Origin: Candidatus Kapaibacterium sp.
Lineage (GTDB): Bacteria; Bacteroidota; Ignavibacteria; Kapaibacteriales; UBA7675
DNA: 64,000 nucleotides
Assembly (NCBI GenBank): GCA_028284775.1
Contig: JANQRB010000039.1
Span: forward strand, 1 to 64,000
Reading direction: 5' to 3'
The notes beneath the pieces are model-generated. The model was not told the origin of the DNA and ran no database searches. It saw only the letters and a program-made list of their open reading frames with translations. The position numbers were made by a program, and so were the translations under genes. Shown here in pieces: positions 25,401 through 33,242 of the stretch (positions within the stretch are counted from its first letter, which is position 1; each line of letters starts with the position of its first letter).

Positions 25401-27657
25401 CCGCTGTCGCGCCGATCTGTGTAATATTGCCGTCCGGTATCAAAGCCGGATTGCCCGAGGTGGCGCTGACCACCAGGGCCGCCGTCGCATTATCGATATC
25501 CGCGATCACGACCGTGATCGTCGTGGAGCCGTCTTCATCGAAGGACTGCATTGTTGCATTCGTGGCGATCGTCGGCGCATCGTTAACGGCCGACACGCTG
25601 AGCGTAAAGACGACAGACGAAGTCTGCAAACCATCGGCGGCGCTAATGGTTACGAGGGCGACTCCGCTCGCATTCGCGTTCGGAAGCAGGTTAAACACGG
25701 TCGTCGCGGCGGTAGCGCCCTGCTGGCTGATGTTGCCGTCGGGCAGCAGACTTTGATTGCTGGAAGTAGCGCTGAGCGTTAAAGCGCCGACCGCCGTTTC
25801 GGCATCGCCGAGAGCCACGGCAATCAGACGCGCCGTGTCTTCCGTGGTCGATACCGCCGTCTGACTCGTGCTGATGGTCGGCGCCTGATTTGCGCCAATT
25901 GTCACACTTGTCGATGTGGAAGTTAAGATCATGCCCGATTGAACGGATACGCTAATGGTCGTCGTAACAGCCGACAGGGAGGAATTATCGATCGCAAAGT
26001 TCAGCGCCGCGGCGGAATTCGTAATAGTGCCGCTCAAGGAGCCGCCGCCGAGACTCAGCGAGGGATGACTGAAGGATGCGAGAATAGCGGTAGCGGTCGT
26101 GACATTGGAAATGCTGCCGTTGTTGCGCTGCGCCTGTATGTTGACGGCAAAAGACTGCCCGCTGTTGGGGGCGTCAGGCGTTATCGCGCCAAACGCCAAT
26201 CTGGCCGGAACGTCGGGATTGAGAAAGACGGACAGCTGATTGCCGAGAACGGTTTCATTTGCGGTTGCAAGATCGACGTCGCCGTCACCGTCGAAGTCGC
26301 CGCTGACAACACATTCAGGGCCAAGAGCCGGGAAGGTAATATCCGGCGCAAATACGCCCGCGCCGTTATTGCGCAGTACCGAAATCGTGAAGGGGATATT
26401 GCGGTTCGACACCGCGGCATCGAGATCGCCGTCGCCGTCGAGGTCCGTGAATACCACGGATTTCGGTCTGACGCCGACGCCATAGCTTACGACTGGGCCG
26501 AAACTACCGCTGCCGTCATTGAAGCGCACCGCCAATTCATTGTCATCGAGTAAGGTGAGCGCGACATCGGCATCGCCGTCGCCGTCAAGGTCACCGCTGT
26601 ACAGCTCCTGCGGCACGCCACCGGTGGCCGAGGTAACCGCCGCGGCAAAACTGCCGGCGCCGTTGTTCAGCAGTACGCCGAGACTCTGGTCGTTGCTATT
26701 GGCGGTCAGCAGGTCCATGAAGCCGTCGTTGTTGACATCGGCGGCTCGCAGCGCCAGGCAGCCATCGCCGGCGGCAAAGGCGGTGGCGGCGGCAAAGGTA
26801 CCGTTGCCGTTATTCAGTAATACTGAAACGTTGTCGGAATGAAGATTGGCCGTTATCAGATCGATTGCGCCGTCGCCGTTCAGATCGGCAGCTTCGATTT
26901 TCTGGGGCACGCTGCCGACGGCATAATCGGTACGACCGCTGAAGCCGGCGCTGCCGTCATTAAACAAAACGCTGATGTCATTGTCGATGACATTACTGGC
27001 CGCCACATCCAGATCGCCATCGGCATCGAAATCGCCCAGTACTAGCGCACCGGGCAATTGTCCGACGCCGTAGGCGGCATCGAGAGCGAAGCCGCCGGCG
27101 CCGTCACCGAGCATCACGGCGAATTGATTGACGTCCTGGTGATTGAGACAGATATCGAGCCGGCCGTCATTATCGAGATCACCGACGGCGGCCCACTGCG
27201 AATTCTGCGAGACGGCGTCGTAGTCCGAGCGGCCAAATCCTGCCCCCTGAGCCGGTTCGGCGGCGGCGCTGAAGAGCCACGACCAGGGGCGGTCCATTGC
27301 CGTGCCGCCACTGTTTTGCGCATTGGTAACGGTCACGAAAATGCGTTCGCCGGCGTAAAATTTGTTGCTCGGGTCGAAGCTCGCTGTCGCGGCGTTGACG
27401 GAAAAATTTCCGCTGGTACTGAGAAAGCCCGATTGTTCGCCGAAAATCAAGACCGACTGCTCGTCGATCGATGCCGCCGACATTGTTTCGCTGAATTGAA
27501 TATCGATATCAGCGTTGCGCGCCGCCGCGCCTGCATTAGTGGCGGGGGCAATCGATATGATCGAGGGCTGGCCGGCCAGCTCGCCGGGATAGAGCAGCAG
27601 TATGCTGCACAGCAGCGCCGCAACGATAGTACAACATTTGCCGAATACGTTTCGCAT
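22414..27657 (-). CDS. Giant secreted protein: FG-GAP propeller, cadherin-like tandem, lactonase-like propeller, T9SS tail
   Basis: About 1747 residues from the ATG at 27657, chosen because it places a normal signal peptide (to about residue 30, ending LAGQ) at the N-terminus; a GTG at 27693 would add 12 residues. Order: Big_5-like Ig domain (about 32-135), seven FG-GAP repeats (about 145-480), an Ig-like linker, four tandem cadherin-like repeats of about 95 residues (about 590-990, each starting NDAP or NQAP), PKD-like and cadherin-like domains, a seven-unit lactonase-like propeller (about 1169-1535), another cadherin-like domain, and a T9SS tail (about 1655-1747, motif SPNPATDK). Unlike its paralogues it has no arginine-rich leader. 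Its FG-GAP loops are more diverged. Likely a surface adhesin. Confidence 0.92.
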   Translation of the reverse strand: MRNVFGKCCTIVAALLCSILLLYPGELAGQPSIISIAPATNAGAAARNADIDIQFSETMSAASIDEQSVLIFGEQSGFLSTSGNFSVNAATASFDPSNKFYAGERIFVTVTNAQNSGGTAMDRPWSWLFSAAAEPAQGAGFGRSDYDAVSQNSQWAAVGDLDNDGRLDICLNHQDVNQFAVMLGDGAGGFALDAAYGVGQLPGALVLGDFDADGDLDVAASNVIDNDISVLFNDGSAGFSGRTDYAVGSVPQKIEAADLNGDGAIDLITANLHSDNVSVLLNNGNGTFAAATAFAAGDGCLALRAADVNNDGFMDLLTANSNDQSLGVLLNNGAGSFAAAVTSATGGVPQELYSGDLDGDGDADVALTLLDDNELAVRFNDGSGSFGPVVSYGVGVRPKSVVFTDLDGDGDLDAAVSNRNIPFTISVLRNNGAGVFAPDITFPALGPECVVSGDFDGDGDVDLATANETVLGNQLSVFLNPDVPARLAFGAITPDAPNSGQSFAVNIQAQRNNGSISNVTTATAILASFSHPSLSLGGGSLSGTITNSAAALNFAIDNSSLSAVTTTISVSVQSGMILTSTSTSVTIGANQAPTISTSQTAVSTTEDTARLIAVALGDAETAVGALTLSATSSNQSLLPDGNISQQGATAATTVFNLLPNANASGVALVTISAADGLQTSSVVFTLSVSAVNDAPTIATNATMQSFDEDGSTTITVVIADIDNATAALVVSATSGNPALIPDGNITQIGATAATVKLQIASATNANGVAPITVSVNDGGISRSTVFTITVNAVNDAPVVSLTIASIATDEDNTTTAIINLVDVDTPFNQLLLSATSANPALIPDANILQLSPTASTITVRFEPVSNANGVAPITISASDGEFIRSTIITVTVNPVNDAPTINTIADRMLAFNGATTLNFLIDDIDNVVTGLTVTATSNNQSLIADAKLALGATAASMNLSFGPECDQSGSALITLSVSDGSLSSSASFTAQVQTAATIFSISGATRACPDVLLEYSVLPEAAALKQEWNPIGGTVIGGQGSTNVQVLWTSGAASELRLTRTFVNGCTSATSISVLAQTALAQMDFAAVNGSTSVTLAVLDNDSAGLTIISVDDPTHGTASLHNGIVTYTADAGFSGLDRFAYTVENAAGCRVEGIVGVAVAETKQHAVNIEFVEREQDRIDGVRGLRQAAATVLSPDGRFLYVAGRGDNSIAIFSRSSSGSLTYLGRARNGSGGVSGLKYPYALAISPDGGDLYAAGYGNNAVVHFALDRHSGSLSFVERINQGQNSGGQMVDGLSRPRGLATSPDGKSVYVAAYASNALAVFRRAPNGRLLYLEGHKDGVGGVDGLRRAIDVAISPDARHIYVAGYSDHAVAVFSRSLSDGRLSFVERHRDGVNGVDGLKGATSLALSPDGLHVYATGRLDHAVALFSRNLSTGALSFVKRYKDGVGVVNGLAGASAVSISPDGRHVWAAGSADDAVALFERDPLTGELTWLEMAQDGAGGVDGLDHVLALTIGAYSEHLYSAGFRDNAAAALFRNRAPQAINDEPGNVAPNNLLVISPLLNDSDPDAHNLSITSVTGASLGATSITGGGTTINYNAAAAPGADTFSYTIADGHGGVSTATVSVGVTPAKSGVSASLNPQRLLNPQSERTGWLSAVEVSPNPATDKVTVTFRLQEAAPLRLRLVNMAGVSMIELSREQLQPGDHSIVLDTRHPDSLLPAGVYIVEITLLRAGEQSVSAFEALLIRR
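24690..25885 (-). repeat. Four tandem cadherin-like repeats
   Basis: Coding repeats of about 95 residues within the giant gene, with the shared signatures NDAPTI, SATSxNxxLIPDxNI, GATAAT and NGVAPITxSxxDG. Diverged at DNA level. This array is absent from the other giants in the window. Confidence 0.75.
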
Positions 27658-28530
27658 AGCTGTTATTCCAAAAGATTGGACGAGAAATTCCACGCCGCCG
27701 CAGGAATCGCGACCGGCGGCAGCTTCTTATCGAGCGTCATCAGGTTTCTTAGCCGTATTATTCAGATCCGTAATCTTTAGCGGCGCGGACTTCCGGTCCT
27801 CGAATTTCACTGTAAATCGGAGAAGGACCTGGATTTTTGCGTAGCCGGCGCCCGGTGTTGCGCCGGATCGTCCGGCGATACATCCCGATCGAAGCGGGCT
27901 GCAACCACCGATGGACGACAATCGGCGCGACACCTTATTCCTTGACTGCTGGCTTGCCGCCGCTGGACGCGTTTTGCCCGATATCGACTGTCAGGTATCA
28001 TTTCGCATGCGGGGAAATAGGGCTCCTTTCACGTTGCCTCTGTATTATTTCACACTCCCTGGCGGCGTGTCCCCGCACATCAAAGGTACAAACGGAACGA
28101 ATTCTCCGAGGTGGTAAAAAAGTGGAATCGAAGTATAATACTACAAGAATCCGGAGAGCCGAAAAACCGCTTATCCCCTTATTGGCGGCGGCCCTTATGC
28201 CTCGCAGGGCTGGACGCCATTGGTGGAAGATGAAGCATGTGGCAGGGGGTGGCACGCTGCGCAGCAGGTCCTTTTCAAGCCCGCGCCGATTGCAGGTGCA
28301 GCACTTCTGCACTGCCGCCCGGAATCCCCTGATGCCGGTCCTGGACAAATTGCCAGGCCGTCAACCCGAGATAATGCGGTCGATTAGCCCGCTATACCAT
28401 GTGCGGCCTCCTTCACAGGCTCGATACACCCGCTACGATACTGCGCCTTCATCGGGCTAAATTCGATCGGCTTGCAACCGCGAACGAAGTCAACACACTT
28501 ATACCATCAAACAAAGGAATTATCGACTCA
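27658..28530. other. Divergent intergenic region
   Basis: About 870 bases between the giant gene starting at 27657 (minus) and the sigma factor starting at 28531 (plus). It contains a hairpin at 27845-27866 and several short frames with no protein-like composition. No promoter could be assigned with confidence. Confidence 0.45.
27845..27866. promoter_or_regulatory. Hairpin CCGGCGC/GCGCCGG
   Basis: Seven-base perfect arms around an 8-base loop, 190 bases upstream of the giant gene starting at 27657. Could be part of its leader or an operator; function unknown. Confidence 0.3.
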
Positions 28531-29166
28531 ATGATCAAGAGCCAAGCCGACATACAACCTGAAGACGCCCTCCAGCAGGAACGCTTCCTGCGGGCCTTCG
28601 AGCCGGTACGCGCTAAGCTCTGGGCCTACCTGCGATCGATGACGCGCGGCAGGGAAGAGGCGGAAGATCTCATGAGCGAGACCTTGTTGATCAGCTATGA
28701 ACGATTCGATACTCTCAGGGCCGAAGAGGCCTTGCTGTCTTTTATGTTCAGCGTCGCGAGCCATGTTCTGCGCAGTCAACGCCGCCGCCGCCGTCTGCAG
28801 GCCCTCCTCCTGGAACGATTCAGGCCGGACGCGGGTGTGACCGCGACAGCACCGGATGTCTCGACCGACGTGCAGCTTGTGCTCGAAGCACTGCAGCAGC
28901 TACCGCCACGGCAGCGCGAGGCCCTGGCCCTTTATGAAATCGCCGGGCTCGGCATGCAGGACATCTGCGCCATCCAGGGCGGCACGGTTCCGGCTATGAA
29001 GTCGCGAGTGGCGCGGGCACGCAAAAAACTGGCGGCTCTGCTTAAAGTCGAATCGCCTGGCAAGCCACAAGGGTCGGCAATTTCCCTGGAGAAATCATTA
29101 AATGTCAACGGCGCTGCGGGCGGCAGTGTCCGTCTATTACGAACTGTTAACAAGAGCGAGCAATGA
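28531..29166 (+). CDS. ECF-type RNA polymerase sigma-70 factor
   Basis: 212 residues from the ATG at 28531, which has AAGGA 12 bases upstream; a longer frame opens at 28399, but its extra residues do not resemble a sigma factor. Region 2 is seen at about residues 25-90 (EEAEDLMSETLLISYERF), and region 4 at about 125-175 (LPPRQREALALYEIAGLGMQ, then a helix MKSRVARARKKL). This is the two-domain layout of extracytoplasmic-function sigma factors. The stop overlaps the next gene's ATG (ATGA), so both are cotranscribed and coupled. ECF factors usually direct envelope or stress regulons and are held inactive by a membrane partner, which fits the next gene. Targets could include the exported proteins nearby; that is inference. 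Confidence 0.9.
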   Translation: MIKSQADIQPEDALQQERFLRAFEPVRAKLWAYLRSMTRGREEAEDLMSETLLISYERFDTLRAEEALLSFMFSVASHVLRSQRRRRRLQALLLERFRPDAGVTATAPDVSTDVQLVLEALQQLPPRQREALALYEIAGLGMQDICAIQGGTVPAMKSRVARARKKLAALLKVESPGKPQGSAISLEKSLNVNGAAGGSVRLLRTVNKSEQ

Positions 29167-30791
29167 AGGATCAACGATCGTTGGATGAGCGGCTTGACCA
29201 GGTACGCCAGGAGTTGCAGGCGCCATCGGGCCCTGCCTTGTGGAAGCTGGCCGAGCAGTCTTCGCGTCCGACGCGAGGCGTGTCTTTTGTTACTCGCCGG
29301 AGGTCAAAAGTGATTATATCAGGCATTAGTTTACTGGCAGGCTGCGCGGCAGCGGTTTTGCTCTTCCGGCCCGCGGATACCGAAACGGAGCAAGCGGAAG
29401 CAGGGCGGCACGGGAAGACAGTCGTCAAAGATCTCGCGGCCGCACAATCAGGAGCGATGAAGATTGAGGCCGAAGCGGTCGCGCCGGAATCAGATGAAGA
29501 GTCAAAGACGAACAAGACAGCGGCGGCGGCCGTCGATCAGCTATCTGCGAACGAAGGTTCACATCATCAACCTGTTTCAACGGATGTATCCGATAACAAA
29601 CGCAAAAGCTCGCTGCCGATACAAAATTCGAATCAGGACGGGCGGCTTGCTGTAGAGCACAGCGCGCTCCCGGGTAACGTCGATCAACTGCTGAGCGGCA
29701 AGAATCAAACGGGGCTTGGCGGCGTCGTTCTGCGCGAAATACGCAACCTTAAGCCGGTGTTGTTAACTCCGGAAGAAGCGGCCGCGCTCGGTGTTTTTAC
29801 GGACGGCGGCTACCTGGGCTATTATGCGCTCCGGAGAGTCGACACCCGCAATGACGAAACCCGGACGGCCTTAAACAAGGCAGGTATTCCGATTGACGAC
29901 AGCCTGCAGTTTGTTCTCAAGCGCGAGTTTCACAGTATTACGCGCAAACGCGAAACTGACTATCCGGGCATCACCGCCGCTCGCCGTATCCTCGGCAAGT
30001 ATAGCCTGCCGCGTTTAATCACCATCGAATCCTGCAACAACATTTCCTGCCGGCAATTTAATCGGATTACCGATCCGCGTCTCGACAGCGCGCAGCTGCA
30101 TGAACTGGCATTTGAAGTAAACGCGGTGTACAATATCGATCACTTCCGCTTTGGCAACACTGATCTCAAGGCCCTGATGACAACAGTTCTCGATGAAACC
30201 GGCATCATGCACTTTGAACACAGCAAGCGGATCGACACCAGTAAAACAAGGGCGATTGTCGACTTAACGGATTATCCGATTCTGGCGAATCTCATTCCGC
30301 TCTATTTTCAGACTTCACAAGTCAATTATGATTCGAAAGGCCGGGAATTCACGGAAAAGAAAGATATCATTCTGTGGTATGACCCGACGGAGGAATTCAT
30401 TGCCCGACTGCCCGAACGAATACAAAGCTATCTTAACACGCGCAAGCGGGACTTTCCCTCCGCTCCGGCACAGACACTGGCACAAGGTGATTTATTTTTC
30501 GATACCTGGAACGTCGACAACGGCGCTATCAGCGAACTTAGCGTTATGCCGAACCCCGCGACCGATGGACGCGTCGAACTGCACTTCACCCTGGCTGAAC
30601 AGCGCGATATTTCGATTTCACTGCTTGACATGTTCGGACGGCCCGCGGCAAGTCCGATGGAGCCCACCAGCCTGCCGCCCGGCAATCACAGTAAAACGAT
30701 TCAAATTAACGGGCTTCCTTTCGGCTTTTACCTGCTGGCTATCCAGTCCGGCAATGGTGAACAGGCTATTCAGCGGCTCATCGTGCAGTAG
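29163..30791 (+). CDS. Membrane protein, probable anti-sigma partner with T9SS-like C-terminus
   Basis: 542 residues, four-base overlap with the sigma gene. Residues 1-48 are charged and cytoplasmic-like, and residues about 49-68 form one membrane helix. A polar linker (about 70-170) and a periplasmic domain of unknown fold follow. The last 80 residues (from MPNPATDGRVELHF to RLIVQ) match the T9SS type-A sorting pattern. The position, coupling and single-pass topology suggest a sigma-factor regulator. No zinc-binding anti-sigma motif (HxxxCxxC) is seen, so the cytoplasmic part is atypical. A sorting tail on a protein anchored in the inner membrane is unexpected: either the helix is a cleaved export signal, the tail is only an adhesion-like domain, or the protein couples T9SS status to transcription. 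Confidence 0.75.
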   Translation: MKDQRSLDERLDQVRQELQAPSGPALWKLAEQSSRPTRGVSFVTRRRSKVIISGISLLAGCAAAVLLFRPADTETEQAEAGRHGKTVVKDLAAAQSGAMKIEAEAVAPESDEESKTNKTAAAAVDQLSANEGSHHQPVSTDVSDNKRKSSLPIQNSNQDGRLAVEHSALPGNVDQLLSGKNQTGLGGVVLREIRNLKPVLLTPEEAAALGVFTDGGYLGYYALRRVDTRNDETRTALNKAGIPIDDSLQFVLKREFHSITRKRETDYPGITAARRILGKYSLPRLITIESCNNISCRQFNRITDPRLDSAQLHELAFEVNAVYNIDHFRFGNTDLKALMTTVLDETGIMHFEHSKRIDTSKTRAIVDLTDYPILANLIPLYFQTSQVNYDSKGREFTEKKDIILWYDPTEEFIARLPERIQSYLNTRKRDFPSAPAQTLAQGDLFFDTWNVDNGAISELSVMPNPATDGRVELHFTLAEQRDISISLLDMFGRPAASPMEPTSLPPGNHSKTIQINGLPFGFYLLAIQSGNGEQAIQRLIVQ

Positions 30792-30996
30792 CGAGTCATA
30801 GGGCGTCCCGCACTTTTTGCCGGTTTACGCGCAAGATCAGTTGAAGCGACAATTGTCCACGACCAGCCACACAAATGAATTGATAGACTGTAAGCCGCCA
30901 AGATCATTCGCACGAACTTAGCGTAGTTTCGATCACGTATTCCATTCTAATGTTTGCCCTGCTTGTGTGGTATGCGCCGGTGAGCGTCATAATACA

Positions 30997-31109
30997 CAGC
31001 AAATGCCGCTGCGACAGCGTTTAAAACGCAGCGGCATTGCTGTGCGGTAACCCTCGCTATCGCGAGCAAGCATATGTCGAGGGCTCGTAAAACGAGCAGG
31101 ACAAATATA
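30997..31109 (-). ncRNA. Candidate structured RNA element, copy A
   Basis: Read on the minus strand, a TATATTTG box (31109-31102) is followed by hairpin GCTCG/CGAGC, hairpin CTCGC/GCGAG (31053-31066) and a long hairpin whose 12-base arms AATGCCGCTGCG and CGCAGCGGCATT (31002-31013, 31027-31038) extend by CAGC/GCTG with one bulge. The plus-strand blocks GCGGCATTGC and AACCCTCGCT, eight bases apart, are shared exactly with copy B at 37728-37805. On the minus strand no protein gene follows, so a small RNA, a terminator cluster or an orphaned promoter-leader are alternatives. Confidence 0.35.
31102..31109 (-). promoter_or_regulatory. TATATTTG -7-like promoter box
   Basis: Minus-strand TATATTTG fits the Bacteroidota consensus TAnnTTTG. 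A TTTG at the standard distance upstream is not seen, so only the -7 element supports it. Confidence 0.3.
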
Positions 31110-31309
31110 CAGCCGGGTACCCAGCAGGCGGCCACTGCAAATCCACTGCAAGGGCGAAAAAAATTGCATTCGAAGCCAGGAATCCCCTGTCCTGCGGGCA
31201 CCGCCGCGATTAAGCGCTTCCGCTTGGCGGATAGAAAGGACAAAGCGCGGTGGCGCTAGGGCGATTGCATCCTGACAGGAGATTGAAGATTCGCAGGTAC
31301 GCCGGCTAA

Positions 31310-33022
31310 CTAGGCCGGCTCGGGTTCAGCGCGCAGCGGTTCGCGCAAGACGGCATCCAGGTCTTCGCCGCTCTGCAGACCCATCTTCTTGCGGATTCGA
31401 TAGCGATAACTTTCAATGCTGCGGGCCGCGATTCCCAGAATGCGACAGATATCCTGGCTACCCAGCTGCAGACGGATTAAGGCGCAGACTTTACGTTCGG
31501 TAGGCGTCAGCTTGCTGTACGCGACAGCCAGACTCTGCATAAAGCCGGGGTGCAATAAGCTAAACTGCTCTTCGAATTGAGTCCAGGTGCGATCGTCATC
31601 CAAGTGGTTGGCGATCTTGCGGATCAGCGCGCGCAACTGCAGACGCATGTCGTGCTTTTCGAGCTGCAGGGCATTCTTGACTTCCTGTTGTAACTCGCGA
31701 AGAACGTCATTTTTTTGACTGAGGTGCAATACCTTGGCGGTGATTTCGCCGTGCGCGCGCTCCACTTGCGTAGCCAGTCGCTCCGCCTTCAGCCGCGCCA
31801 GCTCGGTTTCGGCTTCGGCGAGACGCGCCTGGTGACGGGCGCTTTCCAGGTCGATCCGCGCCTGCATTTGCGCTGTCGTCTGCTGCGTTTGCTCGCTGTT
31901 TAACTCGAATTGCAAGGCAAAGGATTTTTTCATGTAGCACAGGGCCTCTTCGTGGTCGCCCTTCCGTTCGTGGTAGTGGGAAAGGTTCTTAAGAGTGTTA
32001 AGTTCATCACGACGCAGACCCAGTCGCTGTACAAGTTCGATACAGGCGCTCGCCGCCGCGATGGCTTCGTCCCATCTGCCTGACTCGGCCCTGATGACGG
32101 CATTCTGAAAGCGGGAATGAAAGGCGAGCTCGGGAATACCGGCGCTTTCGGCGATATGCAGGGCCGTGGCGCACTCCGCTTCCGCCCGCTCCAGGTTTCC
32201 TTCCGCAATGTAGATCGTGCTATACAGTAAGGCGACACGGCCAAGGCTGTCCTGATCCTTGTATTGGGCGGCAATCGCGCGCGCTTCATCGAGCAAGGAC
32301 AGTGAGGCTGTGCCGATGGAACCGGCGGCCTGGCGCGAAGCCACGATATTGATCAGCGTTTTGCCTTCCGCGCGACGATTATGTTCGGCGCGGCAGGCGC
32401 GCAGGGCCAGATCAAAATACTCGAGCGCCAGATCATGCTGTTCCTGAAATCCGTAGAGGATACCGATTGTGCTGTAGATCGAGGAAAGCGTGCAGTCGAC
32501 CGGCGCTTCTCTGATCATCGCCAGGGCTTCATCGAGGGCGGCCAGCGCCAGGTAATACTCGCCGCGCATAATATGGGCGGCGCCGATGCTTTCGCGCAGA
32601 CGCACGCCGCGCCGCTTGCAGTCGGGGTTAAGGCTTATTCCCCGCGTGAGAGTTGCAATGGCGTCCTGGGGCTTGCAGGCGGCGAGCGACAGCAGTCCCG
32701 AGGTGTATAAGCAGTCGACGAGGAGAATTGGGTCGTCATGCTGCTCCGCTACTGTAAAAGCCTGCGAGAGATCGGCCTCCGCCTCCGGATAGCGCGCCAG
32801 TTTGAACAGCGCTCCGGCGCGGTTGCAGCGGAAGCGGGCGCCGAGGATCCGGTCATCCAGCGCTGTTTCGCCGACAAGGCTGTCGGCCAAGTCCACGAAA
32901 CGCTGCGGATTGGCGGCGACCAGGCTGCGGTCTTCATCAAGGACCAGGCTGAGTTTGTCGTGTAGGCTCCGGGCCCCGGCCAATATAGTATCGACCTCGG
33001 CAGCGGTAGAATAGCGGCGCAT
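31310..33022 (-). CDS. TPR-repeat LuxR-type HTH regulator (SYRYR class)
   Basis: 570 residues. Residues 1-60 are a helical lead with DKLSLVLDEDRSLVAANPQR. TPR-like repeats run to about 370, and a coiled coil to about 480 (motif ARHQARLAEAETELARLKAE). The LuxR-type HTH at about 500-555 has TERKVCALIRL and recognition helix RSIESYRYRIRKKM. There is no membrane segment. It is a clear paralogue of 37969-39660, sharing the N-terminal motif and coiled coil, and the two flank the FG-GAP giant at 33243-37355 on the same strand; duplication of a regulator is likely. It lies 220 bases downstream of the giant, and the structured element copy A follows it by 200 bases. Regulation of the giant gene is inferred from position only. 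Confidence 0.88.
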   Translation of the reverse strand: MRRYSTAAEVDTILAGARSLHDKLSLVLDEDRSLVAANPQRFVDLADSLVGETALDDRILGARFRCNRAGALFKLARYPEAEADLSQAFTVAEQHDDPILLVDCLYTSGLLSLAACKPQDAIATLTRGISLNPDCKRRGVRLRESIGAAHIMRGEYYLALAALDEALAMIREAPVDCTLSSIYSTIGILYGFQEQHDLALEYFDLALRACRAEHNRRAEGKTLINIVASRQAAGSIGTASLSLLDEARAIAAQYKDQDSLGRVALLYSTIYIAEGNLERAEAECATALHIAESAGIPELAFHSRFQNAVIRAESGRWDEAIAAASACIELVQRLGLRRDELNTLKNLSHYHERKGDHEEALCYMKKSFALQFELNSEQTQQTTAQMQARIDLESARHQARLAEAETELARLKAERLATQVERAHGEITAKVLHLSQKNDVLRELQQEVKNALQLEKHDMRLQLRALIRKIANHLDDDRTWTQFEEQFSLLHPGFMQSLAVAYSKLTPTERKVCALIRLQLGSQDICRILGIAARSIESYRYRIRKKMGLQSGEDLDAVLREPLRAEPEPA

Positions 33023-33242
33023 AAGCTACAAGAGTTTCATTGATCAATGCAGGCTGAACGGCAAATTAGAGTTACAGGCTCTTATTTCAAACGATTAATG
33101 AGCGCCGCCAGACGAGGATTGCGGCACTCTGCATACATATCGACGGCGGGGAGCCGGACACGAAGGGCGTGGAAAGCAGCAATCCCGCGGACCATGCGGT
33201 CGCGCGGGATTGCAACGTCGTTCAAGCGATCGAATGCCCGGA

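Larger units (their letters stand above)
30792..31309. other. Intergenic region with a structured element
   Basis: About 520 bases between convergent genes. It holds three successive inverted repeats (30997-31042, 31053-31066, 31083-31097) and a TATATTTG box on the minus strand (31102-31109), annotated separately. Open frames here are not protein-like. Confidence 0.5.
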
